Assembly (NCBI RefSeq): GCF_011734195.1
Contig: NZ_JAANTH010000002.1
Coordinates: forward strand, 620,001 to 684,000
Direction of reading: 5' to 3'
From: Halobacterium sp. R2-5
GTDB taxonomy: Archaea; Halobacteriota; Halobacteria; Halobacteriales; Halobacteriaceae
DNA length: 64,000 nucleotides
Translations under genes and position numbers: made by a program
Notes under the pieces: generated by a model
Databases searched by the model: none
What the model was told of the DNA's origin: nothing
The model's input: only the letters and a program-made list of their open reading frames with translations
Part shown: one piece after another, positions 52,882 to 60,882 of the stretch
Numbering within the stretch: position 1 is the stretch's first letter
How the letters are laid out: each line of letters begins with the position of its first letter

Positions 52882-54150
52882 ATGCCCGCCGACTTCGCCG
52901 ACAGCGTCTACCTCGCCTCACTGTCCAGCGGGGACCTCGTCGACGCCTTCGGGGACGGCTACGAGACCGCCGCGGAGCCGCCGGCGGTGTCCGACCTCCT
53001 CCGCAGTCTCGCGGACACGCACGCGTGGGCGACCCGCGAGACGGACGTGCTCGCGACCCTCGACCGCGGCGACTACGTCTGTTTCCACCGCGAGTTCGGC
53101 CTGCGCTGCGTCGGCCAGGTGTGGGCGACCACCGCCGACAGCGACGAGGTCGCCCGGTACACGGACATCGAGACCCCCGCGGGCGAGTGGGGCGTCGTCA
53201 CGCTGACGAACGTCCAGCCCGCCCTCGACCACGTCTCCCTGCTCTCGCTCGGGATGGACGACGCGCGCCGCAACGACTCCCTCTACCGGCTGAGCGACGA
53301 CGTCGCCCGCGACCTCCGCGAGACGTACACGACGCCCGCGCGGCTCGTCGAGGACGCCGTCGCCGACCCGCTGTCCTTCGACGTGCCGCCCGGCGGCACG
53401 CCCGCCGACCGCCGCCCCGAAGCCGACTCGTTCGAACAGAACGCACCTCCCGTCACCGGCACCGAAACCGTCCTCGACGCCCACCTGGACGCGCTCGACG
53501 GCGTCCGCACCGCGGCGTGGCGCGTGCTCGGCCTCGCGGCGTTCCTGCTCGCCGCGACGCTCGCCGTCGTCGCGCGCTACCGGCCGCCCGACGGCTCCCG
53601 GCTCGTGCTCACGCCGCCCGTCAGCGCGGGCGTCGCCGCAGTGCTCGCGGGCGCGGCCATCGCGACCGGGGTCGCCGTCCACGCCGCCGTCGCGCCCCGG
53701 CCCGGGCTCTCGACGTTCACGCGCGAGCAGACCGCGGCCGTCCAGCGAGCCGGCGCGACCGAGTCCCGCGGGGACGCCGCCGCGCACGTCGCCGAGAAGG
53801 TGGCGGCGTTCTGCTCGCACCTCGACGCACGCACGCGCCGGCTCGGGCTCGCCGTCGCCGCCGCCACCGTCGCCGTCCTCGTCGGTTGCGTCTACGTCGC
53901 GTACGGCCTCGGCGCGCAGGTGTCGCCGTCCGTCGAGCCGCTGTCGCTCGTCGCGCTCGTCGGCTTCCCCGCGCTCGCCGTGCTCGCGGCGCTCGTCGCC
54001 GCCCGCCACCACGTCCGCGCGCTCCTCCCCGAGTCCGTCGGAGACGACGTGCCGTCGCTGTCCGTCACCGACCGCCTCGGCTCCGTCAGACGGCGCCTCT
54101 CTGGCCTCGCGGGCAGATTCTCCGGGATGGCGGACCGGCGGCGTCAGTAG
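52882..54150 (+). CDS. Membrane protein with cytosolic N-terminal domain, unknown
   Basis: The 422-residue protein has a soluble N-terminal part (about 1-200) with DYVCFHREFGLRCVGQVWAT and SPLGMDDARRN-like loops, which recalls a small beta-barrel such as an EVE/PUA-type domain, though I cannot prove that. A membrane part (about 215-265 and 310-370) has four hydrophobic helices. A Ser/Arg-rich tail follows. I recognise no family. The promoter is likely within 52797-52881. A possible membrane-bound nucleic-acid sensor is speculation. Confidence 0.62.
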   Translation: MPADFADSVYLASLSSGDLVDAFGDGYETAAEPPAVSDLLRSLADTHAWATRETDVLATLDRGDYVCFHREFGLRCVGQVWATTADSDEVARYTDIETPAGEWGVVTLTNVQPALDHVSLLSLGMDDARRNDSLYRLSDDVARDLRETYTTPARLVEDAVADPLSFDVPPGGTPADRRPEADSFEQNAPPVTGTETVLDAHLDALDGVRTAAWRVLGLAAFLLAATLAVVARYRPPDGSRLVLTPPVSAGVAAVLAGAAIATGVAVHAAVAPRPGLSTFTREQTAAVQRAGATESRGDAAAHVAEKVAAFCSHLDARTRRLGLAVAAATVAVLVGCVYVAYGLGAQVSPSVEPLSLVALVGFPALAVLAALVAARHHVRALLPESVGDDVPSLSVTDRLGSVRRRLSGLAGRFSGMADRRRQ

Positions 54151-54212
54151 TTCCCAGACGTTTGGAAACAGGGAGGTTCATTTACCGGGAGCGAGCATAC
54201 GCTTAGGTAGCG

Positions 54213-54371
54213 ATGAGCGCCAGTGAGGAGTTCACCTTCGTCTGCCCGAGCTGTGGGGAGTCCATGGAGGTCAACCCCGCGATGCGGGACGCCCTCGTGG
54301 AGAACGGGTGCGTCGTCTGCGGGGCCTCCGTCGGCACCGCGGCGTTCTCCCCCGTCGACACCCCCGAGTAG
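54213..54371 (+). CDS. 52-residue zinc-ribbon protein
   Basis: The protein MSASEEFTFVCPSCGESMEV...VENGCVVCGASVGTAAFSP has two CxxC pairs (Cys11/14 and Cys34/37), a minimal zinc ribbon. Length and layout match small haloarchaeal zinc-ribbon proteins (DUF7560-like in memory). The ATG is preceded by AGGTAG. No function can be assigned. It lies just after the membrane protein and 110 bases before the PPOX gene. Confidence 0.72.
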   Translation: MSASEEFTFVCPSCGESMEVNPAMRDALVENGCVVCGASVGTAAFSPVDTPE

Positions 54372-54480
54372 CGCCCGCGTTCGGCGCGCGACGCTCCTCA
54401 CTGGCCGCGCGCCGTCTCTCCTGCCGCCGAACTCCAGATGAGCAAGTATAAAGATACGCCCGAACAAGCTCGGACTGTCT

Positions 54481-54936
54481 ATGGCCCTGGAGAAGCAGAC
54501 CGAGATGACGCCGTCGGACACCGACGCGCTCCTCGGCCGCCACGAGACCGGCGTACTCTCGCTCGCCCGCGACGACGACCCGTACGCGATCCCCATCTCG
54601 TACGGCTACGACGCCGACGAACGCAAGTTCTACCTCCGTCTGGTCTCCACGCCCGACAGCGAGAAGCGCCAGTTCCTCTCCTCGAACCCGGACGCCCGCC
54701 TCGTCGTCTACGAGGAGGACGAGCCCACCTACCAGAGCGTCGTCGTCACCGGCACGCTCACCGAGATTTCCCGCGACGAGATGACCGTCGAGCACGTCGA
54801 GCAGTACGGCGACGCCAAGCGCCCGCTGTTCGAGATTTGGGGCGAGTCCAAGCCCGACCTCGACATCAAGCTGTACGAGCTCCGCGCCGACAGCATCAGC
54901 GGTCGCCACATCGAGCTCTCCGACCGCCACGACTGA
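54481..54936 (+). CDS. Pyridoxamine-5'-phosphate-oxidase-like FMN-binding protein
   Basis: The 151-residue protein has a split-barrel pattern: LLGRHETGVLSLARDDDPYAIPISY, LRLVSTPDSEKRQFLSSN and VVVTGTLTEISRDEMTVEHV. It binds FMN or F420 in related proteins; the lack of residues for PNPOx activity suggests a different role. The start at 54481 follows an upstream in-frame stretch that is antisense noise. A TATA-like AAGTATAAAGATA lies about 26-38 bases upstream. Confidence 0.78.
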   Translation: MALEKQTEMTPSDTDALLGRHETGVLSLARDDDPYAIPISYGYDADERKFYLRLVSTPDSEKRQFLSSNPDARLVVYEEDEPTYQSVVVTGTLTEISRDEMTVEHVEQYGDAKRPLFEIWGESKPDLDIKLYELRADSISGRHIELSDRHD

Positions 54937-55034
54937 GTCTCCCGACCTGGGGCCACCGCTTCCCTCGTTCCCGCTTCTGCGCCAGTACGCCGAGACCCGC
55001 ACGCTCAAGTACGGAGCCGGCCAACGCAAGCCCA

Positions 55035-55679
55035 ATGTCTGGCGGGATTCGCGTCACTGTCGAGTTCCCCGCGCCGCCGGTCTGTCCGATCGCGGACCTC
55101 TCCGAGCGCGCGAACACCACCATCAGTGACGTCTCCACGAGCGTCGCGGCCCCCGACGCCAACTGCGTCACGGAGTTCCTCGTCGACGCCGACGCCGTCC
55201 CCGAGGACTACGGCGACCCCGTCTTCGAGTACGCCGACCGCCACCTCTACCGGGTCACCCACGACGCCGACGCGGACTGCCCCTGCGTCTGCCTCGGCGA
55301 GTTCGAGACGCCCGTCGACCGCTTCTTCGCGAACGCCGGCGACCTCGAAGTCGTCTTCCACGCGCGGGACTTCGAGGAGCTCCAGACCATCGTCGGCGAG
55401 TTCCGCGACCGCTACCCCGAGGTTGACATCCAGCGGCTCGTCCGCGCGCCCACCGGCGGCACCTCCCGTGATACCGTCTTCGTGGACCGCGGCACGCTCA
55501 CCGAACGCCAGCTCGAAGCCCTCCAGACCGCCTACGACATGGGGTACTTCGAGAAGCCCCGCGGGGCCAACGCCACCGACGTCGCCGACGAACTCGACAT
55601 CACGGCGTCGACGTTCACCGAGCACCTCGCCGCCGCCCAGCGCAAGCTCTTCGCGGACGTCCTCGAAGAAGACGCCTGA
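55035..55679 (+). CDS. Bat-type HTH_10 transcriptional regulator
   Basis: The 214-residue protein has a Cys-containing sensor-like domain (ISDVSTSVAAPDANCVTEFL, then CPCVCLGEFETPVDRFFANA) and a C-terminal HTH_10: TERQLEALQTAYDMGYFEKP, then DVADELDITASTFTEHLAAA. The closely spaced Cys pair (CPCVC) may sense redox or metal. It is a second member of the family at 42906. It precedes the small HTH gene at 55773. Confidence 0.85.
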   Translation: MSGGIRVTVEFPAPPVCPIADLSERANTTISDVSTSVAAPDANCVTEFLVDADAVPEDYGDPVFEYADRHLYRVTHDADADCPCVCLGEFETPVDRFFANAGDLEVVFHARDFEELQTIVGEFRDRYPEVDIQRLVRAPTGGTSRDTVFVDRGTLTERQLEALQTAYDMGYFEKPRGANATDVADELDITASTFTEHLAAAQRKLFADVLEEDA

Positions 55680-55772
55680 GTCCGGCTGCGAGCCGCTTCC
55701 CCGCCACCCTACTTAAACCCCCCTCGATACAGGGGTCGTACACTCCTCCCCCCGGAGTGCCTTCCAAGAAGT

Positions 55773-56189
55773 ATGAGCCAGAGTTCGCTGCCCGCCGGCA
55801 TCCGCACCGACCGCGACGACCCCACCACGCACACCGACGCCGACGACGTTCAGGACGTCCTCGACGCGCTCGACGACGCCGACTGCCGCGACATTCTGGA
55901 AGCCACCCGCGACGCCACGCTCACCGTCGGCGAGATCTCGGACGCCTGCGACCTCCCCCAGTCGACGGCCTACCGCAAGGTCGACATCCTCGCGGACGCC
56001 GGCCTCCTCGAGGAGTCCCTGCGCGTGCGCCGCTCCGGCAAGCACGTCAGCGAGTACGACTGCGGCGTCGAAGACGTCACGCTCTCCGTCGGCCAGAGCG
56101 GCGTCGCGCTCACCGTCGACCACGCCGACACCGGCGCCGACGCCACGTTCGCGAACTCCCTCGCCCAGACCGGCGTCGCCGACGACTGA
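55773..56189 (+). CDS. ArsR-like winged-helix regulator
   Basis: The 138-residue protein has DDVQDVLDALDDADCRDILE, then TVGEISDACDLPQSTAYRKV and a wing with LLEESLRVRRSGKHVSEY and DCGVEDVTLSV. This is an ArsR/helix-turn-helix type, found commonly next to Bat-like genes in haloarchaea. It may have one Cys in the HTH (Cys38). The ATG at 55773 follows TACTTAAACCC-like sequence about 60 bases upstream. Confidence 0.78.
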   Translation: MSQSSLPAGIRTDRDDPTTHTDADDVQDVLDALDDADCRDILEATRDATLTVGEISDACDLPQSTAYRKVDILADAGLLEESLRVRRSGKHVSEYDCGVEDVTLSVGQSGVALTVDHADTGADATFANSLAQTGVADD

Positions 56190-56495
56190 ACGACTCGCCG
56201 CGCCGTCGCCGACCAACGGTAACCCAGCCCGGCGGGGCGCCGACTTCCCGTGCGTCGAAACCGACCGCCACGACTGACTCTTCTCCACCGTGTTCGTCGC
56301 GCTCGATTTAGAACCGACCGACAGCGCCGCCGCTGTCGAGTGTGTTACGCGTCTTCACACAGCACCGTCGCTGTTCGGTGTCGGGTCAGCAGGATTGTGC
56401 GTGGGTGATGTCCCTTGCGAGGGAATCACCGTGCATCGCGTTGGCCTCGACGGCGGAGCCGTCTCGGCGTTCGGTGGACTCGTCCACCCTAGCGA
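56190..56495. other. Gene-free gap before tRNA-Leu, with small hairpins
   Basis: No believable protein here; a 74-codon frame at 56290 runs through the tRNA and is rejected. Hairpins include GGTGGACTCGTCCACC (about 56474-56489), GACGGCGGAGCCGTC and GGGTGAT...ATCACC nearby. They lie downstream of the minus-strand tRNA and may serve its 3' processing or be another small RNA. Confidence 0.4.
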
Positions 56496-56580
56496 TGCGT
56501 GGGACCGGATTTGAACCGGCGAACCTCTACAGGACAGCGCCCTCAACGCTGCGCCTTTGACCTAGCTTGGCTACCCACGC
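56496..56580 (-). tRNA. tRNA-Leu (anticodon GAG)
   Basis: The complement folds as an 85-base class II tRNA: acceptor GCGTGGG/CCCACGC, D-arm GCC...GGC with GGTCAAA, anticodon arm CAGCG-TTGAGGG-CGCTG giving anticodon GAG (reads CUU/CUC), a 14-base variable arm and T-arm GCCGG-TTCAAAT-CCGGT, then discriminator A. CCA is not encoded. No intron. It is alone, opposite in direction to its neighbours. Confidence 0.95.
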
Positions 56581-56701
56581 TCGCTACGTGTGTTTGCAAT
56601 TCACCGTATCCGCCGACCAATTAAAACCCCTACGATTTTGCGGCCGCCTGCGAGTCGCCGACACGGAAACCGCTATGGGGCGGGCGTTCGAATCGCCGCC
56701 C

Positions 56702-57265
56702 ATGTCAGACGGGTTCGCGCGGCGGCACGTCGGGTCGCTGACCGCGGTGCTCTCGGTGGCGTCGCTCGCGCTCGTAATCGCCGCAGTCCGCGGGTTCGTG
56801 CCCGCGTCCGCGGTGCCGCACGCGCCCGAGGCGTTCCTCGAACTCCTCCCGACGCTGAACGCCGCGCTGAGCGCGGCCGCCATCGTCACAATCACCGTCG
56901 GCTGGCGCGCGATTCGTGACGGGAACGTCGACCGCCACCGCGCGGCGATGCTGGCGTCGACGCTGCTGTTCGCGCTGTTCCTCGCCTTCTACCTCTACCG
57001 CATCGTCGTCGAGGGCACGACCGAATTCGCCGGGCCGGAGGCCGTCTACACGTACGTCTACCTCCCCGTGCTCGTCATTCACATGGGGCTGGCGATGCTG
57101 GCGATTCCGCTCGTCTACTACGCGCTGCTGCTCGCTGGCACGCGGGACGTCCGCGAGATCCCGCGGACGAACCACGCCACAGTCGGCCGCGTCGCGGCGT
57201 CGCTGTGGCTGGTGTCGTTCGCGCTCGGTATCGTCGTCTACCTCCTGCTGTACGTCCTCTACTGA
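56702..57265 (+). CDS. DUF420 membrane protein
   Basis: The 187-residue protein has about five hydrophobic helices: SLTAVLSVASLALVIAAVRG, AFLELLPTLNAALSAAAIVT, RHRAAMLASTLLFALFLAFY, YLPVLVIHMGLAMLAIPLVY and VGRVAASLWLVSFALGIVVY. Conserved His in DRHRA and VIHMGLA are typical of DUF420, a family often near cytochrome oxidase assembly genes. No oxidase gene is visible. The start at 56702 gives MSDGFARRHVGSL. Confidence 0.85.
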   Translation: MSDGFARRHVGSLTAVLSVASLALVIAAVRGFVPASAVPHAPEAFLELLPTLNAALSAAAIVTITVGWRAIRDGNVDRHRAAMLASTLLFALFLAFYLYRIVVEGTTEFAGPEAVYTYVYLPVLVIHMGLAMLAIPLVYYALLLAGTRDVREIPRTNHATVGRVAASLWLVSFALGIVVYLLLYVLY

Positions 57266-57279
57266 GCGAGAATCGCGCG

Positions 57280-58749
57280 TCAGTCGTCGGCTGGCGTCTC
57301 GACGGACCTGTCGACGTCGCGGTCGGCGGCCTCGCCGGGCACGTCGTAGGGGTACTCGCCGGTCACGCAGCCCGCACAGAGGTCGAGCTCGGACTTCCCG
57401 ATGGCTTCCGTGACGGCGGAAAGCGAGAGGTACGAGAGGCTGTCCGCGCCGATCTCCTCGGCGATCTCCGCCGGGGTTCGGTCGGCGGCGATGAGCTCGT
57501 CGCGGGTCGCCATGTCGATGCCCATGTAGCAGGGCGCGCTGATCGGCGGCGCGCCGATTCGCACGTGGACTTCCTCCGCGCCGGCCTCCCGCAGCAGGTC
57601 GACGAGCTGGCTGCTCGTGGTGCCGCGCACGATGGAGTCGTCGATGACGGTGACGGTGCGGCCCTCGACGGTGGACTTGATGGGGTTGAGCTTCAGGCGG
57701 ACGGCCTGCTCGCGGCCCTCCTGAGTGGGCATGATGAACGTGCGGCCGACGTACCGGTTCTTCATCAGGCCCTCCGCGAACTCCACGCCCGCGCCGTCGT
57801 CCTGTGCGGCCTCCGCGTACCCCGACGCGAACGCGCGCCCGGAGTCCGGGACCGGCATCACGACGTCCGTGTCGACGCCGGTCTCCGCCCAGACCTGGCG
57901 GCCGAGCTCGCGGCGCACCTCGTAGACGAGCTCCTCGTCGATGACCGAGTCCGGGCGCGCGAAGTAGACGTACTCGAAGAAGCAGTGGGCGGTGTGGTCG
58001 GTCTCCACGAGCTGGTGGGAGTCGAAGCCGCCGCCGTCCTCGTGGAGGACGATGAGCTCGCCCGGCCGGACGTCGCGGACGAGTTCGCCGCCGAGCGTGT
58101 CGATAGCCGCGGACTCGCTGGCGAGCACGTAGCCGTCGTCGAGTTCGCCGATGACGAGCGGGCGGTTTCCGAGCGGGTCCCGGAGCCCGAGGACGGTGTC
58201 GTCGTGCATGATGGTCAGCGAGTACGACCCGTGGATGCGGTTCATCGTCGTCTCGACGGCGTCGACGATGTCCGCGTCGAGGAGGTTCCGCGCGAGGTCG
58301 TGAGCGATGACCTCGGTGTCGCCGTCGCTGGTGAACGCGTGCCCGCTGCTCGCGAGGTCGTCGCGGATCTCGTCGGCGTTCACGAGGTTGCCGTTGTGGC
58401 TCAGCCCGAGCGCGCCGCCCTTGAACGAGACGGAGAACGGCTGCGCGCAGGACTTGTCGACGCTCCCCGCGGTCGGGTAGCGGACGTGGCCGATGCCCGC
58501 GCTCCCGACGAGGTCCTCGACGTCGGACTCGTCGAACGCCTCGCCGACGAGCCCCATGCTGACGTGCTGGTGCTGCTGGAAGCCGTCGTGGGTGACGATG
58601 CCCGCGGACTCCTGGCCGCGGTGCTGGAGCGCGTACAGCGCGTAGTACGTCGGGTAGGCGGCGTCGCGCTCCGTGAGGGAGACGCCGACGACGCCGCATT
58701 TCTCCGTGGGGTGGTCGAACTCGGAGCCGTCCTCGCGCCCGGAAGACAT
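57280..58749 (-). CDS. purF: Amidophosphoribosyltransferase
   Basis: The 489-residue protein has a glutaminase domain with the nucleophile at Cys18 (EKCGVVGVSL), then ALYALQHRGQESAGI and LSHNGNLVN, and a PRTase domain with the PRPP loop VTVIDDSIVRGTTSSQ. It transfers amide nitrogen from glutamine to PRPP, the first purine step. The 17-residue stretch before the Cys must be processed, as in Bacillus-type PurF. A CxxC near the end (LCAGC) may bind a cluster. ATG at 58749 is preferred. Confidence 0.95.
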   Translation of the reverse strand: MSSGREDGSEFDHPTEKCGVVGVSLTERDAAYPTYYALYALQHRGQESAGIVTHDGFQQHQHVSMGLVGEAFDESDVEDLVGSAGIGHVRYPTAGSVDKSCAQPFSVSFKGGALGLSHNGNLVNADEIRDDLASSGHAFTSDGDTEVIAHDLARNLLDADIVDAVETTMNRIHGSYSLTIMHDDTVLGLRDPLGNRPLVIGELDDGYVLASESAAIDTLGGELVRDVRPGELIVLHEDGGGFDSHQLVETDHTAHCFFEYVYFARPDSVIDEELVYEVRRELGRQVWAETGVDTDVVMPVPDSGRAFASGYAEAAQDDGAGVEFAEGLMKNRYVGRTFIMPTQEGREQAVRLKLNPIKSTVEGRTVTVIDDSIVRGTTSSQLVDLLREAGAEEVHVRIGAPPISAPCYMGIDMATRDELIAADRTPAEIAEEIGADSLSYLSLSAVTEAIGKSELDLCAGCVTGEYPYDVPGEAADRDVDRSVETPADD

Positions 58750-58980
58750 GGGCGTCCGTACCCCGCCGGGCAGGGTAAAACTTCCGCAACCGTGTGGAAC
58801 TCGACGATCCACTAGTCAGTTGTATACACGAACGTGACCAGATAGGGCCGTGGACCGGCGCCCTCCGGGGGCGCGTGACGGCGGGCGTGTCGCTACACGG
58901 TCAGTCGGAACGAGACGAGAGAACGCAGCACGGTCGCAGCGCTACGCGATTTCGAGAACGGCGAGAGAACTACAGAGCCG

Positions 58981-59157
58981 TCAGTTGTCGCCGGTCTTCT
59001 CCTGCCAGCTGTAGCTCCGGCGCTTGGCCGTCTTGCCGAAGCCGCAGCTCGAACAGACCTTCTTCTTCGTGTGGTAGGACTTCTCGCCGCAGCGGCGGCA
59101 CTTCGTGTGCGTCGTCGTGTTCTTCTTCCCTTGGCTCGGGGTCCCAGCTCCCGTCAT
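58981..59157 (-). CDS. rpl37e: 50S ribosomal protein L37e
   Basis: The 58-residue protein begins [20 protein letters not shown] and has [20 protein letters not shown], a four-Cys zinc finger of archaeal/eukaryotic L37e. It overlaps the upstream LSm gene by 4 bases (ATGA), the common archaeal LSm-L37e pair. The 58750-58980 stretch just downstream has no gene, only the purF promoter. Confidence 0.95.
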   Translation of the reverse strand: MTGAGTPSQGKKNTTTHTKCRRCGEKSYHTKKKVCSSCGFGKTAKRRSYSWQEKTGDN

Positions 59158-59336
59158 GGTTTGATTGTGACGACGTTGTCGCCACGGATAATCGTTGTGT
59201 CTTCGCCCTCCAGCACGATGTTCATGTGCTGGTCGTAGCCCGTGAGGACGCCGGTGAACTCCTCGCCGTCCTTGAGTCGGACCGTGACGGTCTCCTCCAG
59301 TGACGCCTCGAGTACGTCGAGTGGTCGGCCGCTCAT
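59154..59336 (-). CDS. LSm (Sm-like) archaeal RNA-binding protein
   Basis: The 60-residue protein has Sm1 ([20 protein letters not shown] with [11 protein letters not shown]) and Sm2 ([10 protein letters not shown]). It forms rings that bind U-rich RNA; in halophiles deletion affects growth or motility. At 60 residues it is shorter than other LSm proteins (about 70-80), missing the N-terminal helix and most of the C-terminus, which is usual in haloarchaea. It is coupled with L37e. Confidence 0.95.
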   Translation of the reverse strand: MSGRPLDVLEASLEETVTVRLKDGEEFTGVLTGYDQHMNIVLEGEDTTIIRGDNVVTIKP

Positions 59337-59421
59337 ACACCAACGGCCGCGGGTCGCGTCTATAAGCGTACCGGACCGAGGCCGCAGGCGGCGAGTTCGC
59401 CCGCCCGGACCCCCGGCCGCG

Positions 59422-60480
59422 TCAGACGTCCACCGCGAACGACTCCCGGTCGACCTCGCGGACCGCGAACGCCGCCAGCAGGTCCGCGGTGTCCTCGACG
59501 TCCTCGGTGTCGACGACCTCCGCGGGCGTGTGCATGTACCGGTTCGGGATGCCGACCGCGGCCGTCGGGATGCCGCCGCGCTCCCGGAAGAACCGGTCCG
59601 CGTCCGTGCCCGTCGTCGTGGACATCGCCTCGACCTGCACGTCGATGTCCTCTGTGTGCCCGACCTCGCGGAGCGCGCGCACGACCTCGGGGTGGCTGGA
59701 CCCGCCCCGGGTCACGGTCGGGCCGCCACCCAGTTCGACTTCGCTGGCGTGGCTGTTCGGGTACGCGGGATTGTCGGCGGCGTGTGTGACGTCCGCGACG
59801 AGCGCGACGTCCGGGTCGAGGTCGAACGCGACCATGCTCGCGCCCCGCGTGCCGAGCTCCTCCTGGACGGTGTTGACGGCGTACACCGTGCAGTCGGCGT
59901 CCCGCTCGGCCGCGCGTCGCAGCGCCTCAGCAGCGACCCACGAGCCCACGCGGTTGTCGAGCCCGCGTCCCGCGATGCGCGTCCCGGCGAGGTCGTGGAC
60001 GCCCGCCGCGAGCGTCGCGGGGTCGCCGACCTCCACGAGCTCGCGGGCGTGTCCCTCGTCCTCGGCGCCGATGTCGACGTGCTGCTCGGTGACGTCGTCC
60101 GGGTCGTCCTCGCCGGCCTCGCGGAGGTGGACCGCGGTCTGGCCGACGACGCCGTTGACGGCGCCGTCGCCCGTGTGGACCTCGATCTGGGTGCCCTCCG
60201 TGACCGACCGGTCGACGCCGCCCAGCGGCCGCACGCGCAGGAAGCCGTCCTCGGTGATGGCGGTCACGACGAATCCGAGCTCGTCCGCGTGACCGGTGAA
60301 CGCTACCTCGGTCTCGCCGCCCTCGTAGGCGGCGACCGCGTTGCCGTACGCGTCCGTGCGGACCTCGTCCGCGAACCCTTCGACGTAGTCAACCCACACC
60401 CGCTGGCCCGCCGTCTCGAACCCCGAGGGGCTGGGCGCGTCCAACAGCCGGCGCAGGAACGCCGCTCGCGTCTCGTCCAT
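59422..60480 (-). CDS. M42-family aminopeptidase
   Basis: The 352-residue protein has the M42 order: FTGHADELGFVVTAITEDGF, GRGLDNRVGSWVAAEALRR, VNTVQEELGTRGASMVAF (catalytic Glu pair), VADVTHAAD and SSHPEVVRALREVG. These metallo-aminopeptidases form tetrahedral complexes and take short peptides left by the proteasome. Start at 60480 gives MDETRAAFLRRLL. It stands alone, close to the LSm operon. Confidence 0.9.
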   Translation of the reverse strand: MDETRAAFLRRLLDAPSPSGFETAGQRVWVDYVEGFADEVRTDAYGNAVAAYEGGETEVAFTGHADELGFVVTAITEDGFLRVRPLGGVDRSVTEGTQIEVHTGDGAVNGVVGQTAVHLREAGEDDPDDVTEQHVDIGAEDEGHARELVEVGDPATLAAGVHDLAGTRIAGRGLDNRVGSWVAAEALRRAAERDADCTVYAVNTVQEELGTRGASMVAFDLDPDVALVADVTHAADNPAYPNSHASEVELGGGPTVTRGGSSHPEVVRALREVGHTEDIDVQVEAMSTTTGTDADRFFRERGGIPTAAVGIPNRYMHTPAEVVDTEDVEDTADLLAAFAVREVDRESFAVDV

Positions 60481-60576
60481 ACGCCCGCTGGCGACGGCGC
60501 GGCCAAGAATCCTCCGGGACGCCGGCAGGAGCCAGCTGCCCAAACGGCTAAATGTGTTCTCGGCGAACTACCTCGT

Positions 60577-60840
60577 ATGGGAATCCTCGAACTTCACTTC
60601 CACGACTCCAACTTCGACGTCTCGCCCTCCGTGGGCGGCAAAAGCGACAAGAAGAAAGCCGCCGAGAAGATGAGCTGGGGGAGCAGTAGCAGCGACGACA
60701 CCGACGAGGAGTCCGAGTCCGGCGGGCCGGGCGTCGGCGCGCTCGTCGCCCTCGTCGTCCTCGTCGCCATCGCCGCGGTCGTCGGCATGAAGCGCCGCGG
60801 CGGCAGCGAGGAGAGCGAAGACGTCACGCTCGAAGCGTAA
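60577..60840 (+). CDS. 87-residue membrane-anchored acidic protein
   Basis: The protein begins MGILELHFHDSNFDVSPSVG, then a charged Ser/Asp/Glu-rich stretch (SDKKKAAEKMSWGSSSSDDT) and a hydrophobic helix (VGALVALVVLVAIAAVVGMK) and a short charged tail. Probably a single-pass membrane protein with cytosolic or surface N-terminus. No family recognised. TATA-like AAATGTGTT is upstream. It is followed by the zincin gene 42 bases later. Confidence 0.62.
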   Translation: MGILELHFHDSNFDVSPSVGGKSDKKKAAEKMSWGSSSSDDTDEESESGGPGVGALVALVVLVAIAAVVGMKRRGGSEESEDVTLEA

Positions 60841-60882
60841 TCCGGCAGAAGGGCTTTTGCGTTCCGTACCGGACTTTTCCTC

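Noticed and set aside
56290-56514. A 74-codon plus-strand frame with several Cys
   Set aside because: It runs into the tRNA-Leu gene on the other strand and lacks a family match.
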